Notes under the pieces: model-generated | Seen by the model: only the letters and a program-made list of their open reading frames with translations | Database searches by the model: none | Told to the model about the DNA's origin: nothing | Assembly (NCBI RefSeq): GCF_000378245.1 | Contig: NZ_KB899496.1 | Coordinates: 280,216-344,215, forward strand | Source: Aromatoleum toluclasticum ATCC 700605 | Lineage (GTDB): Bacteria; Pseudomonadota; Gammaproteobacteria; Burkholderiales; Rhodocyclaceae | Direction: 5' to 3' | Length of the DNA: 64,000 nt | Made by a program: the position numbers and the translations under genes | Shown here: positions 21,194 through 29,284 of the stretch, in pieces | How positions within the stretch are numbered: the first letter of the stretch is position 1 | Layout: every line of letters starts with the position of its first letter

Positions 21194-21426
21194 CAGGCCA
21201 CCTTGCTCGGGTTCGTCAGCGGGGAAAGTGCTTCGGGTGTGCCGTGCGCGACTTCTTCCTGGATCAGGATCTGGCAAATTTGACCATAGCTCAGCGTCGG
21301 ATTGAGTTCCGCGAGCATTCCGACGCGCAGCCAATGTTCGGCCTGGCTGTTGATGGAACGGCTCAGCGCGGCGCTGGTTCGGCGCAGCGCCTCATGTACC
21401 TGCTCCGAGATCTTGACGATTCCCAC
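21193..21426 (-). CDS. ParD-like antitoxin-family protein
   Basis: 77 residues with an N-terminal ribbon-helix-helix-like segment (VKISEQVHEALRRTSAALSR) and SINSQAEHWLRVGMLAE, as in the ParD-like family (Pfam ParD_like). The family is annotated as antitoxin-like and tends to sit beside a type I methionine aminopeptidase, as here (1-nt overlap with map). No ParE or other recognisable toxin is adjacent. The upstream AT-rich dyad may be its own operator. Whether the pair acts as a toxin-antitoxin system is not shown. Confidence 0.75.
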   Translation of the reverse strand: MGIVKISEQVHEALRRTSAALSRSINSQAEHWLRVGMLAELNPTLSYGQICQILIQEEVAHGTPEALSPLTNPSKVA

Positions 21427-21440
21427 GAAGTTACCCTATG

Positions 21441-21462
21441 TACGGTTTGTATATATTCCGTA
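21441..21462. promoter_or_regulatory. Probable operator of the parD-like/map pair
   Basis: TACGG (21441-21445) and CCGTA (21458-21462) form an inverted repeat with a 12-nt AT-rich spacer, 15 nt upstream of the parD-like start. RHH proteins commonly autoregulate from such sites. Inference from position only. Confidence 0.45.
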
Positions 21463-21481
21463 TATTAACACTTCCCGCTGA

Positions 21482-22105
21482 TCATGCAGACCGTGAGATG
21501 AGCCAGTCCGCGGGCAGGAAACGGAGATCCGGCGGCTCGTCGATATCGTGCAGCGGGGGGCGGGACAGCACGCTCCATCCCAGGCGCCCCATGTGGCACA
21601 AGGTGTCGAAGGCAACGCTATCCGTGCTCCACGGGATGTCGTGGAAGACGAGTGGATGAAAGGCGCGCAGGCCCAACAGGGCATAACCTCCATCGACGGT
21701 GGGCTGGATGAAGGCATCATGCGTGTCGAGAGCGCGGGACGCCGTTAGCAGATCGTCTGCGCTGATGGTCGGACAGTCGGTGCCGATCAGCAGGACTCGT
21801 TCTCCCCGGGCGGGCGAGCGTGCGGCGGCTCGGGCCATGCGGGCGCCGAGGTCTCCTTTCCCCTGGTCGCTCCAGGTCAATTGCCCCGGCAGTTGCAGGT
21901 TCGACCAGACCGGATCCAGTGGATCGGGCGTGGTGCACAATTCGACTGGTCCGAGTGCTGCGGCGAGTGCGTTGCTCACGGTGTGGCGGAGCATCTGCCG
22001 CGCGAGCCGTGCGGCACCCTCCGGGCCGAGAGCCGGGATCAGGCGGGTCTTGGCAAATCCGGGGATCGGTGCCTTGGCGATGATCACGATCCGTGTGGCG
22101 GTCAT
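21482..22105 (-). CDS. TIGR04282-type arsenosugar biosynthesis glycosyltransferase
   Basis: 207 residues of the DUF2064 nucleotidyl/glycosyltransferase-like fold. Motifs: VIIAKAPIPGFAKTRLIPAL at the N-terminus, VLLIGTDCPTISADDL near residue 115, and the HDIDEPPDLRFL segment near the C-terminus. NCBI names this family TIGR04282 after its co-occurrence with arsenosugar genes. It overlaps the TIGR04283-type gene by 4 nt (ATGA) and ends the operon that starts at the DUF302 gene. The exact acceptor and donor are not known from sequence. Confidence 0.86.
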   Translation of the reverse strand: MTATRIVIIAKAPIPGFAKTRLIPALGPEGAARLARQMLRHTVSNALAAALGPVELCTTPDPLDPVWSNLQLPGQLTWSDQGKGDLGARMARAAARSPARGERVLLIGTDCPTISADDLLTASRALDTHDAFIQPTVDGGYALLGLRAFHPLVFHDIPWSTDSVAFDTLCHMGRLGWSVLSRPPLHDIDEPPDLRFLPADWLISRSA

Positions 22106-22773
22106 CGGTAGGCCTCGGCGAGCCGGCTCGCGGGAACGCCGCGCCAGTAATTCCAGCGCAGTCGCCACATGAGGAAGATGGTGCGCCAGACGCCGCGCGA
22201 TTCCCAGCGGCGCCCGGAAGTCGTTACCTTGCTGCGAAGGCAGGCGGGCCGGCTGCGGGCGAGGAGCCGCCGCGACATCTCGATGTCCTCCATCAGCGGC
22301 TGATCCGGGAAGCCGCCGAGGGACTCGAAGGCTTGCCGCGTCATGAACATCGCCTGGTCGCCGGTGGCGATACCGGTGATGCGCGAGCGCCAGTTCATCA
22401 TGCGGGCGACGATCCCGAGCATCCAGGGGCGGCCCGCGATGTGCACGTCGAAGCGCCCCCATTCGCGTCCTGTGCGAAGACTCGCGTCGATGGCCTGCAG
22501 GGCGTCGGTCGGGAGCGCCGTGTCCGCGTGCAGGAAGATCAGCGTGTCGCCGTGCGATGCCGTCGCGCCGGCGTTCATCTGGCAGGCCCGGCCCCGCCGA
22601 CTGCGTATCACACGAAATCCTGCCGCTTCGGCAAGACTCGCGCTGCCGTCCTGGCTACCGCCATCCACGAAGAGCACCTCGACACCTGCCTGAACGAGCG
22701 GCGCCAACTGACGGGTCAGAGCGGGCAGGTTCGGCGCTTCGTTGAGGAGGGGGATGATGATCGACGGTCGCAT
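22102..22773 (-). CDS. TIGR04283-type arsenosugar biosynthesis glycosyltransferase (GT2)
   Basis: 223 residues of a family 2 glycosyltransferase: PSIIIPLLNEAPNLPALTRQ at the start, DGGSQDGSASLA, RGRACQMNAGA, FLHADTALP (DXD-like HAD), and GIATGDQAMFMTRQAFE with the EDIEMSRRL motif. This pattern is that of TIGR04283, linked to arsenosugar synthesis. ArsS and ArsM, the other core enzymes, are 24 kb away at 46-48 kb under the same promoter motif. It follows the flavoprotein fusion by 35 nt. Confidence 0.86.
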   Translation of the reverse strand: MRPSIIIPLLNEAPNLPALTRQLAPLVQAGVEVLFVDGGSQDGSASLAEAAGFRVIRSRRGRACQMNAGATASHGDTLIFLHADTALPTDALQAIDASLRTGREWGRFDVHIAGRPWMLGIVARMMNWRSRITGIATGDQAMFMTRQAFESLGGFPDQPLMEDIEMSRRLLARSRPACLRSKVTTSGRRWESRGVWRTIFLMWRLRWNYWRGVPASRLAEAYR

Positions 22774-22808
22774 GTTTTTTCGCCGAATGCGAAGCAAGGA
22801 AACCGCCC

Positions 22809-25028
22809 TCAGTCCGTGTGGGCCGCCATGCCGGCGCGTCGACGTTCTCGCGGCGTGACGGTGTGAGACATGCTCGATAGCGGACGGCCGCGCCGCCAGT
22901 CGTGGAAGCGCCTGACCCATGCCAGCAATTTCTGCGGCGCGTGGGCGCGCTTCCACTCGCCGGCGGCGTACTTGTTGGCCTCGGCGAGCGTCGGGTAGAT
23001 GTGGATGGTGCCGAGGATCTTGTTGAGGCCCAGGCCGTGGCGCATCGCAATGACGTACTCGGCGATGAGGTCGCCGGCGTGCTCGCCGACGATCGTGACG
23101 CCGAGGATCCTGTCCTTGCCCGGCACGGTGAGCACCTTGACGAAGCCGTGCGCCTCGCCGTCGGCGATTGCGCGATCGAGCTCCTCGAGGGCGAAGCGCG
23201 TGACCTCGAAGGGGATGTTGCGCGCGCGGGCCTCCTGTTCGTTGAGGCCGACGCGGGCGACCTCGGGATCGACGAAGGTCGACCACGGCACGACCGAATA
23301 GTCGGCGCGGAATTTCCTGAACGGGGCGAACAGGGCGTTCACCGAGGCATACCAGGCCTGGTGCGCGGCCGTGTGCGTGAATTGATACGGGCCGGCAACG
23401 TCGCCCGCGGCGTAGATGTTGGGGTAGTTCGTCTGCATGAACTCGTTGACTTCGACGGTGTGCCCGGTCGGGATGCCGAGTTCTTCGAGCCCGTAGCCGG
23501 TGAGCTTTGCGGCACGGCCGACCGCGACGAGCAGCACGTCGAAGGGGATGCGGACTTCCTCGCCCTGGTGTTCGGCGACGAGCGTCTTCTCGCCGTTTTC
23601 GATGACGAAACGCCGGCTCTTGTGTCCGGTGCGCAGGTCGATTCCTTCCACGCGGAAGCGCTGCATGACGAGTTCGGACACCTCCAGGTCCTCGCGCGGC
23701 ATGACGCGCTCGCCGCGCAGGACCATCGTCACGTTCGCGCCGAAGCGGGCGAAGGTCTGCGTCAGTTCGGCGCCGATCGGCCCGCCGCCGAGCACGAGGA
23801 GGCGCCGCGGCAGTTCGCGCAGGTTCCAGATCGTGTCCGAGGTGTAGTAGCCGACGTCCTCGATGCCGGGGATCGCGGGCACGGCGGGGCGTGCGCCGGT
23901 AGCGATGATGATGCTGCGGGTGGAGAGCCGCTGGTGCCCGCCGTCGTTGCGCGCGATCTCGACTTCCCACGGCGAGACGATCTTCGCCCGGCCTTCGATG
24001 ACCTCGACGCCGAGGCCGGTGTAACGCTCGACCGAATCGTGCGGTTCGACGGTCTTGATGATGGCCTGCACGCGCTCCATCACGTCGGCGAAGTCGAATT
24101 CCGCCCTGGCTTCGCGGATGCCGAACTCCTTCGCGCGCCGGATGTGCGACAGCAGCTTCGCCGAGCGGATCAGCGCCTTCGACGGCACGCAGCCGGTATT
24201 GAGGCAGTCGCCGCCCATCTTGTGCTTCTCGATCAGGGTGACCTTCGCCTTCACCGCGGCGGCGATGTAGCTGCTGACGAGCCCCGCCGCGCCGGCGCCG
24301 ATCACGACGAGGTTGCGGTCGAAATGGCCGGGGCGTTGCCAGCCAGCGTAGACCTTGCGCGCCTTGGCGGCGGCGACGAGCTTTCGGGCGATCAGCGGGA
24401 ACACGCCCAGCAGCGCGAACGAGGCGAGCAGCCCTGGCGACAGGATGCCGGCGAGCGAGTCGATCTGCGCGAGGCGGGTGCCGGCGTTCACGTAGACGAG
24501 GGTGCCGGCGAGCATGCCGAGCTGGCTGACCCAGTAGAAGGTCCGGGTGCGGATCGGCGTCAGGCCCATCACGAGGTTGATGACGAAGAAGGGGAAGGCG
24601 GGAACGAGACGCAGCGTGAAGAGATAGAAGCCGCCATCCTTCTCCACCCCGGCGTTGATCGCCGCGAGCCGGTCGCCGAAGCGCGACTGCACGGACTCGC
24701 GCAGCACGAAGCGCGAGGCGAGGAAGGCGAGGGTGGCGCCGATCGTCGAGGCGAACGAGACGATCAGCGTTCCCCACGCCAGGCCGAAGATGGCGCCGGC
24801 GACGAGCGTCATGACCGCTGCGCCGGGCAGCGACAGGCCGGTGACGGCGACGTAGAGGACGAAGAAGCCGAGCGCCGCGGCGAGCGGCCGCGCCTCCCGC
24901 CAGGCCTCGATGGCGGCCTGCTGGCTCTTGAAGAAGTCGAGGTTGAGGTAACCGTCGAGATCGAACTGGAAGAACAGTGCGATCGCGAGGACGAGGGCGG
25001 CGGCAAGGACGAATCGGCCGGCTTTCAT
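22809..25028 (-). CDS. VTT/TVP38 membrane domain fused to a mercuric-reductase-type FAD oxidoreductase
   Basis: 739 residues. Residues 1-215 form a TVP38/VTT (DedA-superfamily) membrane domain with GFFVLYVAVTGLSLPGAAVM and VPAFPFFVINLVMGLTPI. From about 235 a class I pyridine-nucleotide disulfide oxidoreductase follows: FAD site NLVVIGAGAAGLVSSY, redox pair GGDCLNTGCVPSKALI, NAD site LLVLGGGPIGAEL, second FAD motif NIYAAGDVAGPYQF and a dimerisation domain (IHIYPTLAEANKYAAGEWKR). It lacks the C-terminal CC pair of MerA. Such fusions suggest a membrane-tethered thiol or quinone reductase; substrate unknown. It is the third gene of the operon beginning with DUF302. Confidence 0.9.
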   Translation of the reverse strand: MKAGRFVLAAALVLAIALFFQFDLDGYLNLDFFKSQQAAIEAWREARPLAAALGFFVLYVAVTGLSLPGAAVMTLVAGAIFGLAWGTLIVSFASTIGATLAFLASRFVLRESVQSRFGDRLAAINAGVEKDGGFYLFTLRLVPAFPFFVINLVMGLTPIRTRTFYWVSQLGMLAGTLVYVNAGTRLAQIDSLAGILSPGLLASFALLGVFPLIARKLVAAAKARKVYAGWQRPGHFDRNLVVIGAGAAGLVSSYIAAAVKAKVTLIEKHKMGGDCLNTGCVPSKALIRSAKLLSHIRRAKEFGIREARAEFDFADVMERVQAIIKTVEPHDSVERYTGLGVEVIEGRAKIVSPWEVEIARNDGGHQRLSTRSIIIATGARPAVPAIPGIEDVGYYTSDTIWNLRELPRRLLVLGGGPIGAELTQTFARFGANVTMVLRGERVMPREDLEVSELVMQRFRVEGIDLRTGHKSRRFVIENGEKTLVAEHQGEEVRIPFDVLLVAVGRAAKLTGYGLEELGIPTGHTVEVNEFMQTNYPNIYAAGDVAGPYQFTHTAAHQAWYASVNALFAPFRKFRADYSVVPWSTFVDPEVARVGLNEQEARARNIPFEVTRFALEELDRAIADGEAHGFVKVLTVPGKDRILGVTIVGEHAGDLIAEYVIAMRHGLGLNKILGTIHIYPTLAEANKYAAGEWKRAHAPQKLLAWVRRFHDWRRGRPLSSMSHTVTPRERRRAGMAAHTD

Positions 25029-25041
25029 TGTGGAGCTCCTG

Positions 25042-26202
25042 TCATTGCAGACCGAAATGCGGGCGTAGTCTGGCACCCAGCCAAGTCCCGGGCAGCACTG
25101 CCGCAAACCACAGCCAGCCGTGTACGCTGGTCGACGCGACGCCCGAGAGCAATGCGCCGATCGTGCAGCCGAAGCCGATGCGTGCGCCATATCCCATGAG
25201 GAGGCCACCCAGTATCGCTGCGATCAGCGCACCTGGGCGCCGGTCGAAGCGCAGCGTCCAGCGCCCGGCGGCGAGCGCCGCGCCGGCCGCTCCGAGCACG
25301 AGCCCGATGTCCATCAGCGAGGTGACGTCGTCGAGCACGCCGCGGGCGAGGGCGGCCGACTGGAACGGTGCCTGCCAGAAGGCCGATGTCGCGGGATCCC
25401 AACCCAGGATCACGGCCGCCTTCGCGCCCCACAGCGCATAGGCCCAGGTGATGGTCCAGGGGTGGCCGGCGAGCACCAGGGTCGCGAGATTGAGGATGGC
25501 GAGGGCGAGCAGCGCCGGCCACGGGCTGTGCGCGCGAGCCGGCGCCCATGGCGCGGCGAGCCGTGGCCAGCCCGCGTGGCGTGGCCGCCCTAGCCACCAC
25601 CACAGCGCGGCGATCGCGACGCTTTGCAGCAGTGCAGCCAGAGGCCAGCCGAGCCGCTCGCCGAGCACGACAGGGTCGGCCGCAGGCAGCGATTCCCACC
25701 AGTCCATGTGCAGGCTCGCAGCGAAGGAGCCGACGCAGAAGAAGACGATCACGACCAGCATGCGTCCGTTGCCGCCGCCGAGGCTGAACAGGGTGCCCGA
25801 GCCGCAGCCGCTGGCTAACTGCATGCCGATGCCGAAGAGGAGCGCGCCGGCTGCGACCTGCACCGCGACCGGCGCGGCGGCCGGCCCGAGCGCCTGGCCG
25901 AAGACCTCGCCGGCGGCGAGCACCGGGGCGAACGCGAGCGTCGTCAGGCCGAGCAGCGCGAGCGGCGCCCGCAGCGCGAGCGGGTCGCGGTCGACGATAA
26001 AGCGCCGCAGACTGCCGGTGAAGCCGAATTCGCTCGATAGCAGCGCTGCGCCGAGCAGCAGGCTCACCGCATACAGCGCGAGATGGCGTCCGCCTTGCGC
26101 GGCATAGGCCGCGACGCCGATCGCCGCGGCGAGCAGGAGCCAGGCGAGCGTCGCGGCCGGGTGCCGCATCCCGCGCGGCGAAGCGAGTTCACTGGCCCGC
26201 AT
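25042..26202 (-). CDS. YeeE/YedE family sulfur-compound transporter
   Basis: About 386 residues, ten or more hydrophobic helices. Family cysteine motifs are visible: FGIGMQLASGCGSGTLFSLG and GARIGFGCTIGALLSGVAS. In YeeE the conserved cysteines relay thiosulfate through the membrane. The start is uncertain: ATG 26202 overlaps the DUF302 gene by 14 nt; ATG 26169 (MRHPAATLAWLL) is a good alternative; none has a clear ribosome site, as expected for coupled translation. It lies 13 nt upstream of the VTT fusion gene. Confidence 0.88.
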   Translation of the reverse strand: MRASELASPRGMRHPAATLAWLLLAAAIGVAAYAAQGGRHLALYAVSLLLGAALLSSEFGFTGSLRRFIVDRDPLALRAPLALLGLTTLAFAPVLAAGEVFGQALGPAAAPVAVQVAAGALLFGIGMQLASGCGSGTLFSLGGGNGRMLVVIVFFCVGSFAASLHMDWWESLPAADPVVLGERLGWPLAALLQSVAIAALWWWLGRPRHAGWPRLAAPWAPARAHSPWPALLALAILNLATLVLAGHPWTITWAYALWGAKAAVILGWDPATSAFWQAPFQSAALARGVLDDVTSLMDIGLVLGAAGAALAAGRWTLRFDRRPGALIAAILGGLLMGYGARIGFGCTIGALLSGVASTSVHGWLWFAAVLPGTWLGARLRPHFGLQ

Positions 26203-26674
26203 CGCGGCCGATGGCTTCGAAGACCGGATCGAGCTCATGTGCTATCTCGTCGAGCCTGGGGCTGCCGTAAGGGCCGAACACGCTGCTCGGCGTGCGCCAC
26301 GACAGCGTCGCCGTGCCGTCGGCGTTTTCGGTCACGTAGTAGCGTAGCGGCGCCTCGATGCCGGCCGGCACGCTCGCCTGGAGCATGCGCACCGCGTAGT
26401 CGTTGCGGAACACCATCACCACCGCGTTGCCGGGGATCTTCACGCCGCGCGTGGCGGCGCCGCGGCTCGCGCTGGCGACGGCGACGACCGCGAGGCCGTG
26501 CCTGTCGACCTCGTTCTGGAGTCGATCGAGCAGTTCCGGAAAGGAACGCGCGCTTGCGACGGTGCGCAAGCCGTCGGACGGCGCGGCCTGGGCGAGGGCG
26601 GGCAACTGTATTGCCAGGGCAGCGAGCATTGCCGCGATCGCGTGGCGCAGGGGGCGCGGACTGATCTTGTGCAT
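26189..26674 (-). CDS. DUF302 domain-containing periplasmic protein
   Basis: 161 residues. Signal peptide about 1-30 (AIAAMLAALAIQLPALAQAA), then a DUF302 domain: SFPELLDRLQNEVDRHGLAVV, a loop with VKIPGNAVVMVFRNDYAVRMLQ, and APLRYYVTENADGTATLSWR. DUF302 proteins are small periplasmic proteins of unknown function often met in sulfur and metal-stress loci. First gene of a five-gene operon, with an ECF-type promoter 110-140 nt upstream. Confidence 0.87.
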   Translation of the reverse strand: MHKISPRPLRHAIAAMLAALAIQLPALAQAAPSDGLRTVASARSFPELLDRLQNEVDRHGLAVVAVASASRGAATRGVKIPGNAVVMVFRNDYAVRMLQASVPAGIEAPLRYYVTENADGTATLSWRTPSSVFGPYGSPRLDEIAHELDPVFEAIGRDAGQ

Positions 26675-26783
26675 GGGGTCTCCCGAAAACCGAAAGGCGG
26701 AACCGCGCCCGCTGCGTCCGGTTCCACCTGTTGCGGGCAGGCGGTCGGGGCTGGTGTTCGGGGCAGGGCAAGCGCGCATAAGG

Positions 26784-26814
26784 ATTGGTCGCATGGCGAC
26801 CGCTCATCCTTACA
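26784..26814 (-). promoter_or_regulatory. ECF-type promoter motif (a), upstream of the DUF302 operon
   Basis: Minus strand TGTAAGGAT (26814-26806), 14 nt, CGACCAAT (26791-26784). It lies in the gap between the dehalogenase stop and the DUF302 start. One of eight such motifs in the window. Confidence 0.8.
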
Positions 26815-26821
26815 GATCCGG

Positions 26822-27529
26822 TCAGTCCGCTGCGGCTGGCCTTGCGAAACCGAGACACTCGGGCAGGAGAGAAAGATCGGCGATCTCGCCGTCCGGCGTC
26901 GCAGGGATGCGCTCCGGTTCCTGGCCGAAGCGGTTGCACCACAGCACGCGAAAGCCGAAAGACTTCGCCGAGAACGCGTCCCAGCCGTTCGACGACAGGA
27001 AGCAGATTTCTCCCGGTGCAGTGTCGAGGCGCGTTGACGCGAGCCGATACACCGAGGGATGCGGCTTGAACACGCGCACCTCCTCGACCGACAGCACGGC
27101 GTCGAAGTGTGCTTCGAGGCCGTTGTTGCGCACCACTGCCCACAGCATCGGCAGCGATCCGTTGGACAGGATCGCGAGTTTCATTCCCGCCGCTTTCAGC
27201 TCCCGCAGCGTTTCGGGCACTTCCGGATAGCATCGAAGGCGCAGATACAGGTCCATCAGCCGGTCGTGCAGGCCGGGCCGGTCGAGGCGCAAGGTGGCGA
27301 GCGCGAAATCGAGCGCGTCGCCGGTCACCTGCCAGAAGTCGGCGTAATGCTGACCCAGCCCCCGCAACCACGTGTATTGCAGTTGCTTCTGGCGCCAGAG
27401 GTCGGACAGGCGCTGCCAGTCGTCGCCGAGCTCGTCGCGTGCGCCTTGCGCCGCACTGTTGAAGTCGAACAGGGTGCCGTAGGCGTCGAAGACGCACGCC
27501 TCGATACCGGTCAGTCGTGTGGGCTGCAT
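26822..27529 (-). CDS. Haloacid dehalogenase, type II (HAD superfamily)
   Basis: 235 residues, typical of L-2-haloacid dehalogenases. The nucleophile motif is EACVFDAYGTLFDFNSAA (Asp near residue 14), motif II LAILSNGSLPML, motif III lysine VEEVRVFKPHPSVYRLA, and motif IV FLSSNGWDAFSAKSFGF. These SSNxWDxxxA and KPxPxVY features separate true type II dehalogenases from general phosphatases. It releases halide from short 2-haloalkanoates. It is downstream of the AhpD-like genes on the same strand with a 26-nt gap and may share their transcript. Confidence 0.92.
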   Translation of the reverse strand: MQPTRLTGIEACVFDAYGTLFDFNSAAQGARDELGDDWQRLSDLWRQKQLQYTWLRGLGQHYADFWQVTGDALDFALATLRLDRPGLHDRLMDLYLRLRCYPEVPETLRELKAAGMKLAILSNGSLPMLWAVVRNNGLEAHFDAVLSVEEVRVFKPHPSVYRLASTRLDTAPGEICFLSSNGWDAFSAKSFGFRVLWCNRFGQEPERIPATPDGEIADLSLLPECLGFARPAAAD

Positions 27530-27555
27530 GTGTCACACCTCCTGGAAACGGGAAT

Positions 27556-27945
27556 TCAGCGAGCGAAGTCGTTATCGACCCGCAGCCCCTCGAGCATCTT
27601 GTTGAAGCCGCTGAAGAGGTCCACTACGGCCATCAGCTCCACCAGCTCCCCGTCCGTGCTCCCCATCGCGCGCAGTGCCCCGGTATGCGCCTGCACGCAG
27701 TAGTCGCATCCATTGGTCGCCGACACGGCGACGGCGATCATTTCCTTGGTCTTGCGGTCGAGCAGCCCGGGCCCCATGATCGTCTTGACCCGCTGCCAGC
27801 TGGACTGCAGGTAGGCCGGGTTGTGCGCCATGACCTTGAAGAGGTTGGGCACGAAGGACATGCCGAAAGTTTTCCGGATGTCCTCATAAACTTCCCGTAC
27901 GACGCCGACGGCGTCGCTTTCACTGACGTAAGCCACGGTTGCCAT
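27556..27945 (-). CDS. Carboxymuconolactone decarboxylase/AhpD-like protein
   Basis: 129 residues. The CMD/AhpD signature is KTKEMIAVAVSATNGCDYCVQAHTG with the CxxC pair and downstream His of the alkylhydroperoxidase active site. N-terminal FGMSFVPNLFKVMAHNP is the usual family segment. Likely a peroxidase-related enzyme with a disulfide-based reaction. The start at 27945 (MATVAYVSESD) has no strong ribosome site; longer upstream frame is not protein-like. Lies between a second AhpD-like gene and the dehalogenase. Confidence 0.85.
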   Translation of the reverse strand: MATVAYVSESDAVGVVREVYEDIRKTFGMSFVPNLFKVMAHNPAYLQSSWQRVKTIMGPGLLDRKTKEMIAVAVSATNGCDYCVQAHTGALRAMGSTDGELVELMAVVDLFSGFNKMLEGLRVDNDFAR

Positions 27946-28033
27946 TCTTTTTGCCCTTGTGTCGATGTTCGAGGGGGGATCTGCCGGGCCGCCGGCCCTC
28001 GCGGCGGCCGGGGTGTCTTGCCGGAAGCTTCGT

Positions 28034-28612
28034 TCAGCGCGGGTCGGCCCAGCGGCGTTCGGCGAACTTCTCGTCGAGTTCGGTGTGGAACAGGTGGTTC
28101 GAGTAGTTGCTGAGCGTCTTGACAGCGATTGCGAGGACGATCTCCAGAATCTGGTGCTCCGTGTAGCCGGCAGAGAGGAAGGCATCCACCTCCGTGCGCC
28201 GGGGCAGGCCGCGGCTCGCCACCATGACGCGCGTGAATTCCGCCAGCGCCTGCAGCCGGGCGTCCGGCAGCGGACGGCCGTCGCGGATTGCGTCGGTCAC
28301 CTCGACCGGCACGCCGGAGAACTTGTCGGCGATGAGGCTGTGTGCGCCCACGCAGTACTCGCAGCCGTTCTCGCGCGAGATCGCGAGGAAGACGACCTCC
28401 TGCTCGGCCGGCGTGAAGCCCGAATCGTTGCGGAAGGCGGCATAGCCGTCGAGGTAGGTGTTCAGCACGCCGGGCGAATGCACCATGTTGGCGTACATGT
28501 TGGGAATGAAGCCCACTTGCCGGAGGGCCTTGTCCAGCACCGCCTTCGCGCTACCTTCAGCCGTCGTGGGCGATTGGGGCGGTAGTGTCATCTTGTATTC
28601 GGCCAGCATCAC
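28034..28612 (-). CDS. AhpD-like peroxidase-related protein
   Basis: 192 residues. PNMYANMVHSPGVLNTYLDG and AISRENGCEYCVGAHSLIADK give the CMD/AhpD fold with CxxC-x3-H. The C-terminal half TEHQILEIVLAIAVKTLSNY matches peroxidase-related family members. ATG 28612 or 28609. A perfect 16-bp palindrome, near-identical to the one at the TetR gene, lies 21 nt upstream, so it is very likely repressed by that TetR protein. Confidence 0.88.
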   Translation of the reverse strand: MMLAEYKMTLPPQSPTTAEGSAKAVLDKALRQVGFIPNMYANMVHSPGVLNTYLDGYAAFRNDSGFTPAEQEVVFLAISRENGCEYCVGAHSLIADKFSGVPVEVTDAIRDGRPLPDARLQALAEFTRVMVASRGLPRRTEVDAFLSAGYTEHQILEIVLAIAVKTLSNYSNHLFHTELDEKFAERRWADPR

Positions 28613-28633
28613 GCTCTCCTTCTTCGGGTTAAA

Positions 28634-28649
28634 TGGACCGTACGGTCCA
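28634..28649. promoter_or_regulatory. TetR operator upstream of the AhpD-like gene
   Basis: Perfect palindrome TGGACCGTACGGTCCA. It matches the site at 29265-29280 in all but the two inner symmetric bases. It sits between the TetR gene and the AhpD-like gene it should control. Confidence 0.85.
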
Positions 28650-28666
28650 AAAATGGCGCAAAAAAA

Positions 28667-29254
28667 TCAATGAAGGGCGCCCATCGCGACCTCGACGACT
28701 TTTTCGAGCTCGTCGGCGGGCAGGCCCGCCTTGACCATCGTGCGCAGCCCCGCCATCGTCGTCAGCAGGTAGCGCGCGAGCACCTCGGGGTCGGCCTCGC
28801 GCGGGATCTCGCCGTGTTCCCGAGCCATCTCGATGGCCGTCCGGAACACGCCGGCGAAGTCGCGCGCGGCATCCGCGACGCACGCGGCGACGGCCGCGTC
28901 GCGCCCGGCGAACTCGGTCGCCGTGTTCATGATGAGGCAGCCGCGCCGCGGACCCGGCTCGCGGGCCTCGCGGGCGTTCGTGAGGAGCATTTCGCGCACG
29001 AAAGCCAGCGCAGAAGCCGCCGAGCGCAGCATTTCACGCATGCGCTCGACATGCCGCCCGCGAAAACGCACGAGGCAGGCCTCGAACAACTGCTGCTTGC
29101 TGCCGAACGCGTTGTAGAAGCTGCTCTTCGACAGCCCCATCGCCGCCAGCAGATCGGAAAGGGACGTTGCCTCGAAACCCCGCTGCCAGAACACGCCCAT
29201 CGCGGCGTCGAGGGCGAGCTGAGGATCGAATTCGAGGGGGCGTCCGGTTTGCAT
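28667..29254 (-). CDS. TetR/AcrR family repressor
   Basis: About 195 residues. The N-terminal helix-turn-helix is FWQRGFEATSLSDLLAAMGLSKSSFYNAFGSK, a textbook TetR DNA-binding unit. The ligand domain carries one notable cysteine segment GPRRGCLIMNTATEFA, as in YxaF/LmrA-type members. I start it at ATG 29254 (MQTGRPLEFDP), giving the palindrome at 29265-29280 a place in the leader. ATG 29281 is possible: it has a better ribosome site but would place the palindrome in codons 1-6. Matching palindromes at its own gene and the AhpD-like gene indicate autoregulation and local control. Confidence 0.9.
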   Translation of the reverse strand: MQTGRPLEFDPQLALDAAMGVFWQRGFEATSLSDLLAAMGLSKSSFYNAFGSKQQLFEACLVRFRGRHVERMREMLRSAASALAFVREMLLTNAREAREPGPRRGCLIMNTATEFAGRDAAVAACVADAARDFAGVFRTAIEMAREHGEIPREADPEVLARYLLTTMAGLRTMVKAGLPADELEKVVEVAMGALH

Positions 29255-29264
29255 GCCTGCATTC

Positions 29265-29280
29265 TGGACTGTACAGTCCA
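29265..29280. promoter_or_regulatory. TetR operator at its own gene
   Basis: Perfect palindrome TGGACTGTACAGTCCA immediately before (or overlapping) the TetR start, 4 nt after the YiiX-like stop. Same consensus TGGACYGTACRGTCCA as the site at 28634. Confidence 0.85.
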
Positions 29281-29284
29281 TTTG

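Noticed and set aside
21193..21426. Classical ParDE toxin-antitoxin module
   Set aside because: No ParE-like or other toxin gene adjoins; the partner is a full methionine aminopeptidase.
22902..25199. 765-codon plus-strand open frame opposite the VTT-FAD fusion
   Set aside because: Composition is that of reverse-complement coding; charged low-complexity with no family feature.
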